A DNA stretch of 25,532 bases, from positions 1 through 25,532 of the forward strand of contig CAMFJP010000002.1 of assembly GCA_945957075.1 (NCBI GenBank), given 5' to 3'. The position numbers and the translations under genes are program-made. Below the pieces are notes generated by a model. It was not told the DNA's origin. It saw nothing but the letters and a program-made list of their open reading frames with translations, and searched no databases. The DNA is from an uncultured Chlamydiae bacterium (GTDB lineage: Bacteria > Chlamydiota > Chlamydiia > Chlamydiales > Rhabdochlamydiaceae). Below are positions 21,638-25,532 of this stretch, one piece after another (position 1 is the first letter of the stretch; every line of letters begins with the position of its first letter).

Positions 21638-22537
21638 CTATCCCTCTTTATGAGGTGGAGACTCGGTGCGCCATGGAGCTGGATCCCATAATTTTTTCAC
21701 TCCTCCTTGCGCTCGCAAAAGAGGATATATCTTCCAAAGGAGCCAACCTATAAAAAGTAAAGCAAGCACGCAGACTATCATCAATGTAAAGAATATCAAA
21801 CGAAATTTCCCGATGGACTGCTTACTGAGCACAATAGACCATACACTGACATACTCTTTAGCTTTTGGCGTGATATCATGCGTTAAAGGCATTAAAGTAA
21901 TATCTGTAAAACGGGATCTATCAGAAATCACTGTAACATCATTAATATCCAATCCATTGACACTGCCAGCTACAAGCCGTTTAATCTTTGTAAGAAGATG
22001 GCTATTGGGGTCATCAAGGATTCCCTGATGCTTTACGTATACAGCAGCTGTTGTCCTCTGTTTTGGACCTTGACCTGGAATACCGGTCTCTGGGGGAGGG
22101 AAAGAGAGCTGAACAGTCGCATTGATTACTCCGTCGATTTGTCGAATCATACCAGCTATTTGCTCTGCAAGCCCTGCTTGATAGCGAACAGTTTCCTCTT
22201 TTTCCGTAGACATGAACCCCTGCTTTGCAAAAAGCTCCAACAGATTGGTTCCTTTAATGCGCGGAAGACCATTTTGATTTAAAAACGCCATCGCTTCGGT
22301 CGATTTTTCAGGAGAAACGGCAATGCTCCATAGTGTCGCTGCCTCCCCTCCACCTCCAGGAGATGTCGTTGGAGAAATCACTTTTTCTGCTTCAATTCCC
22401 TTGCTAGCCAAAAAAACAACTATTTCATTTGCTTCGCGCTCGTCTAGATCATTGACAATAACACTATTTGTTGCACATGAACTTAAAGTAACAAGAATAA
22501 GCGCGCAGAAAACATTTACAAGGCTCCGTATCGTCAT
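21638..22537 (-). CDS. sctJ: Type III secretion inner-membrane ring lipoprotein SctJ
   Basis: YscJ/MxiJ/FliF-family ring lipoprotein, 299 residues from the ATG at 22537. A short basic N-terminus and hydrophobic stretch end in the lipobox LSSC, with the lipidated cysteine at residue 21. Ring-building motif blocks are present: LDEREANEIVVFLASKGIEA, SIAVSPEKSTEAMAFLNQNGLP, and ETVRYQAGLAEQIAGMIRQI followed by DGVINATVQLSFP. One membrane helix (LIFFTLMIVCVLALLFIGWLL) near the C-terminus anchors it. An upstream GTG (22579) would bury the lipobox behind 14 extra residues, while GGGA precedes the ATG, so I chose the ATG. It is the first gene of the operon in this window. Confidence 0.95.
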   Translation of the reverse strand: MTIRSLVNVFCALILVTLSSCATNSVIVNDLDEREANEIVVFLASKGIEAEKVISPTTSPGGGGEAATLWSIAVSPEKSTEAMAFLNQNGLPRIKGTNLLELFAKQGFMSTEKEETVRYQAGLAEQIAGMIRQIDGVINATVQLSFPPPETGIPGQGPKQRTTAAVYVKHQGILDDPNSHLLTKIKRLVAGSVNGLDINDVTVISDRSRFTDITLMPLTHDITPKAKEYVSVWSIVLSKQSIGKFRLIFFTLMIVCVLALLFIGWLLWKIYPLLRAQGGVKKLWDPAPWRTESPPHKEG

Positions 22538-22613
22538 AAAATTCCCAACTTTTGACTGCATTTGCGTATAGAAGTCCACTTATAACTAAAATCTCACCTC
22601 TTAGCAAGCATTA

Positions 22614-23573
22614 TTACCGGCGTGAAAGCGACGAGGGAGAGCTCCCAAAACGGCGTCTTGTATAATCAAAAAGGCCGCAGAGCGCGGCTCTGTAAAGACA
22701 AAGCTTTGCCAAACGCTCGTGCTGCAACGCCGAATCTGCACCAAAAATGCGCCCATACAATACATGAAGTGATTTCAAACAATAGAGCTTTATATATCGA
22801 AAGAGAGACACAGATAAAATTTTTGGAATTTTTTTTCTGCAGTGCTTTTCAAGCCATAAAAGGCGATTGCGATGAAAAAAATAGGTGGAATGGGGCTTGC
22901 CCCCCACAAAAGATGCGGAGACATGGTGCCATACTTTAGCAGTTGGGATGCTATAACTCTTCCACCCCTGCTTTCTAGCGCGAAAACAAAAATCGCTCTC
23001 TTCCCAATAAAGAAAAAATCTTGGATCTAAAAGACCAACATCTGAAAATACAGCGCGCGATACAAAAAATGCACATCCACACACATAATCCAAAGGCATA
23101 ACGTCTGTCCACATCCGCGCCGGCTCTAGGTGCCCTATAAGATCAAAAGCAGAGCGCTTTGGATTCCAGATACCCCCCAAATGATCTAAATGCGTTGGCT
23201 TGCTGTGCAAGTAAACTGTCGCCCCCAAAATGCCAGGATTAGGTAGCGTCTGCATATGCGCAACAAACTCTTGTACAAGACTTGGGTCTACTGTGGTATC
23301 ATTATTGAGTAAAAGGATATAATCTGCTTGGGCTTTTAAAGCAGCCAAAATTCCTTGATTATTGCCCCCTGCAAACCCAAGATTCTCCCCAGTTTCCAAG
23401 AGCTCTATCTCGGGCCACTCCGAACGGATTTTTTCGGGCGAGCCATCGGTTGAACCATTATCTACAACAAGAATACGAAAATTTGGGTATGTGAGAGCAC
23501 GCAAAGAGGACAAACAGGAAGAGGTCATCTCCCAACCATTCCAATTTAATACAATGATATATACAAGAGGCAT
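22614..23573 (-). CDS. Family 2 glycosyltransferase (rhamnosyltransferase-like)
   Basis: A 319-residue GT-A enzyme. The nucleotide-sugar binding part is clear: VYIIVLNWNG at the N-terminus, ILVVDNGSTDGSPEKI, NLGFAGGNNQGI and ILLLNNDTTVDPSL, whose NND is the DxD-type metal site. GLLDPRFFLYWEESDFCFRA is the usual acceptor-side block with the catalytic-base region. The C-terminus (about 240-319) is basic with a possible amphipathic helix. Sugar and acceptor are unknown; surface polysaccharide or lipid-linked sugars are typical. Its ribosome-binding site (GGTAAGG) overlaps the sufS stop 2 bp upstream, so it is translated from the suf mRNA, an unusual pairing. Confidence 0.88.
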   Translation of the reverse strand: MPLVYIIVLNWNGWEMTSSCLSSLRALTYPNFRILVVDNGSTDGSPEKIRSEWPEIELLETGENLGFAGGNNQGILAALKAQADYILLLNNDTTVDPSLVQEFVAHMQTLPNPGILGATVYLHSKPTHLDHLGGIWNPKRSAFDLIGHLEPARMWTDVMPLDYVCGCAFFVSRAVFSDVGLLDPRFFLYWEESDFCFRARKQGWKSYSIPTAKVWHHVSASFVGGKPHSTYFFHRNRLLWLEKHCRKKIPKILSVSLFRYIKLYCLKSLHVLYGRIFGADSALQHERLAKLCLYRAALCGLFDYTRRRFGSSPSSLSRR

Positions 23574-23575
23574 CC

Positions 23576-24769
23576 TTACCGCAATATGGCAATGACTTCA
23601 TTCAAATGATGCAAAAACAGATCTATATCTCGAAAAGAATTGTAAACTGCAAACGAAACACGAACAAGTGCTGTTACCCCAAAACGACTCATTGCAGGCT
23701 GAGCACACAAATGTCCTGTACGCACATAAATGTCTCTAGCTCCCAAAAGGGTTCCTATATCCAAAGGGTGTACCCCGTCTATATAAAAACTAATAATGGG
23801 CCCCTTGAAAGGTGCATCTCCTACAATATGTAGGCCTGGAACTTCTTTAAGCGCCTTTGTTGCATAAGACAATAGCTGTGTCTCCCAAGCTGAAATCGAA
23901 TCTCTTCCCAATGTTTCAATATAATCTATCGCAGCTCCAAGCCCAATAACCTGTGCAATAGGGGGTGTCCCCGCTTCAAAACGCAGTGGCGCCCTTTGGT
24001 AACTCGCATCTTGCAAGGTGACTATATCGATCATATCCCCCCCAGTTTGATATGGAGGCATAGCATTAAGCAAAGCGCTTTTGCCATAAAGAACACCAAG
24101 CCCTGTAGGCCCGTAGCATTTGTGACTAGAAAATGCAAAAAAATCTATATCCATCTCTTGCACATGAACAGGAACATGACCTACAGCCTGCGCCCCGTCA
24201 ATACAAATAGCAGCTGGGGATAAATGGCGCACTACACGCGCAATCTCTGCGATAGGGTGACAAACACCTGTGACATTAGAGGTGTGCGCAAGACTTACAA
24301 TTTTTGTACGAGGACCAAGCATCCTCTCTAGAACATCTAATTCCAATACACCCCTATTATCAACGGAGATATAACGTAGACAGGCTCCCGTTTCCTTCGT
24401 AATTCTCTGCCAAGGAATTAAATTTGCATGGTGTTCTGTATGCGAAATGATCACCTCGTCGCCTGGCGTTAAAACCTGTCCTCCATAACTTGAAGCAACA
24501 AGATTTAATGCCTCAGTGGTGCCTTTTGTAAATACAATTTCTTCAGAGTGCGCAGCGCCAATAAAGCGTGCGATATTTTCTCGAACAAGAGAATAACGCC
24601 CAGTGGCTGCTAAAGCTGCTGGATAGGCTGCTCTATGTACCGTTGCATACTCTTCTTCATAAAATGTCTTTAAAACATCGATTACAGATGCAGGTTTATG
24701 GCAAGTCGCCGCGGAATCTAAATAGATAATCCCCTGACGCAAAAAAGAAAAATCTTTCTGGACATCCAT
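23576..24769 (-). CDS. sufS: SufS-type cysteine desulfurase
   Basis: PLP enzyme that takes sulfur from cysteine for Fe-S cluster assembly. The 397-residue protein is full length with every key feature: the opening YLDSAATCHKP, FTKGTTEALNLVA as the phosphate loop, ISHTEHHANLIPW with the PLP-stacking His, IDGAQAVGH with the PLP aspartate, SSHKCYGPTGLGVLYG with lysine K217, and the catalytic cysteine C355 in RTGHLCAQPAM. The short loop around the cysteine marks it as group II (SufS/CsdA). Its ATG shares one base with the sufD stop. It contrasts with the NifS-like gene at 10038, which has lost all of these except the aspartate. Confidence 0.96.
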   Translation of the reverse strand: MDVQKDFSFLRQGIIYLDSAATCHKPASVIDVLKTFYEEEYATVHRAAYPAALAATGRYSLVRENIARFIGAAHSEEIVFTKGTTEALNLVASSYGGQVLTPGDEVIISHTEHHANLIPWQRITKETGACLRYISVDNRGVLELDVLERMLGPRTKIVSLAHTSNVTGVCHPIAEIARVVRHLSPAAICIDGAQAVGHVPVHVQEMDIDFFAFSSHKCYGPTGLGVLYGKSALLNAMPPYQTGGDMIDIVTLQDASYQRAPLRFEAGTPPIAQVIGLGAAIDYIETLGRDSISAWETQLLSYATKALKEVPGLHIVGDAPFKGPIISFYIDGVHPLDIGTLLGARDIYVRTGHLCAQPAMSRFGVTALVRVSFAVYNSFRDIDLFLHHLNEVIAILR

Positions 24770-25532
24770 TAAATAATCTCTTTAATCAAACACTCGGCTT
24801 CCCTACGTGTATAAGGACAACCTAGCCTGCCTATAACATCTTGAAAAAAACCCTTTAAAATCAATTGCTTTGCAAAAAAGCAGTCTATTCCCCTGGATTG
24901 CAAATACAACAGCTGTGTTTCGTCCCATTTAGCCATTGTAGCCCCATGAGATGCTTTAACATCATCTGCAAAAATCTCTAAATTAGGCTTTGCGTATGCC
25001 CGCGCTCCCTGACTTAACAAAAAATTACGATTAATCTGATAAGCTTGTGTTTTTTGCGCCTCAGGATGGACATAAATTTTCCCTTCACAACTAATATGGG
25101 CATGATCTGCAACGAGACCTTTAAAATTTTGCATTGAGTGACAAGCTTGTGCTTTATGCTCCATAAAGACATTCACATGAGAGCTTGTTCTGCCTCCAGC
25201 GCAACTCATTCCATGAAGTTCTGCTGATGCTCCCTCCTCTTCCAAAACAATACGATAGTCACGGCGCATAATCTCAGATGCTTTGGACACTTGAGTACAC
25301 TGAAAAGAGCTATTTTTCTTTAAACGAGCTCTAATAGAGCTTAAAATATGAGCCTCTTTAGAGGGCATATCCAAAAACGTCATACGCACAGAAGCCCCCT
25401 CACCAAGGGCAAGATCCCAAAGCGTATGTCCCTCCGTGCGGGCAGAAACAACAATATCTATATGTGCATGCGCGCCAACTGTTATATAAACACACGGCAA
25501 ATCTGCACATTCCAAAGGGGCCTGCACTGAGG
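24769..25532 (-). CDS. sufD: SufD, Fe-S cluster assembly protein (N-terminus beyond window)
   Basis: The C-terminal ~254 residues of a SufD-family protein; the frame stays open to the window edge at 25532, so the true start is outside and the GTG at 25527 is probably internal. Typical SufB/SufD beta-helix repeats are visible, with the conserved end blocks KIYVHPEAQKTQAYQINRNF, PNLEIFADDVKASHGATM and YLQSRGIDCFFAKQLILKGF. SufD pairs with SufB and SufC to form the scaffold complex; both would be expected just upstream. The stop overlaps the sufS start, showing tight coupling. Confidence 0.93.
   Translation of the reverse strand, partial: SVQAPLECADLPCVYITVGAHAHIDIVVSARTEGHTLWDLALGEGASVRMTFLDMPSKEAHILSSIRARLKKNSSFQCTQVSKASEIMRRDYRIVLEEEGASAELHGMSCAGGRTSSHVNVFMEHKAQACHSMQNFKGLVADHAHISCEGKIYVHPEAQKTQAYQINRNFLLSQGARAYAKPNLEIFADDVKASHGATMAKWDETQLLYLQSRGIDCFFAKQLILKGFFQDVIGRLGCPYTRREAECLIKEII

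Overview
The window looks like a chromosome segment from a member of the Chlamydiota outside the genus Chlamydia (a Simkania-, Waddlia- or Parachlamydia-like organism). Three things suggest this. There is a type III secretion block in the order sctJ-sctK-like-sctL-sctR-sctS-sctT. Several small gene neighbourhoods are ones I recall from Chlamydia: rnc-radA-hemC, nifU-nifS-gpmA-rluB, DUF47-PiT, sufD-sufS and exbB-exbD. Two outer-membrane proteins resemble the MOMP-like/Lpg1974 porins of environmental chlamydiae, and one orphan protein has the paired hydrophobic lobes of an inclusion-membrane (Inc) protein. The species cannot be named from sequence alone.

Layout. 1-920: a GC-rich nested palindrome, then a HicA-HicB toxin-antitoxin pair with a candidate operator. 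913-1667 (-): a cupin/VOC gene pair. 1755-1867: a long hairpin repeat. 1926-3259 (-): exbB-exbD, an inner-membrane proton-motive-force motor. 3376-3460: tRNA-Ser(UGA). 3518-6878 (+): rnc, radA and a hemC-hemD fusion. 6859-7018: a large imperfect palindrome covering the stop codons of the convergent hemCD and tyrS genes. 6999-8219 (-): tyrS. 8319-9341 (+): the Inc-like orphan. 9316-11548 (-): gpmA, a degenerate NifS-like gene and a NifU-like gene. 11656-15506 (+): an rRNA/tRNA pseudouridine synthase, a DUF47 protein, a PiT phosphate transporter and a family 9 glycosyltransferase. 15502-15681: nested hairpins between direct repeats. 15744-18181 (-): two paralogous porin-like genes, each with its own promoter, leader and terminator. 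18319-22537 (-): the type III secretion operon. 22614-25532 (-): sufD (cut by the window edge), sufS and a family 2 glycosyltransferase.

How the genes relate. The T3SS block encodes the inner ring lipoprotein, two cytoplasmic sorting-platform components and three export-gate membrane proteins. The Inc-like protein is a plausible substrate of such a machine. SufD/SufS look like the working Fe-S and sulfur-mobilisation genes. The NifS-like protein has lost its key catalytic motifs and its NifU neighbour keeps only the C-terminal CxxC domain intact, so this pair probably does something else or is decaying. DUF47 and PiT form the usual phosphate uptake pair.

The most unusual items are the palindromic elements at gene boundaries (27-75, 1755-1867, 6859-7018, 15502-15681), the degenerate NifS, the HemC-HemD fusion without the usual HemC cofactor-binding domain, the Inc-like orphan, and the duplicated porins with matching promoter architecture.
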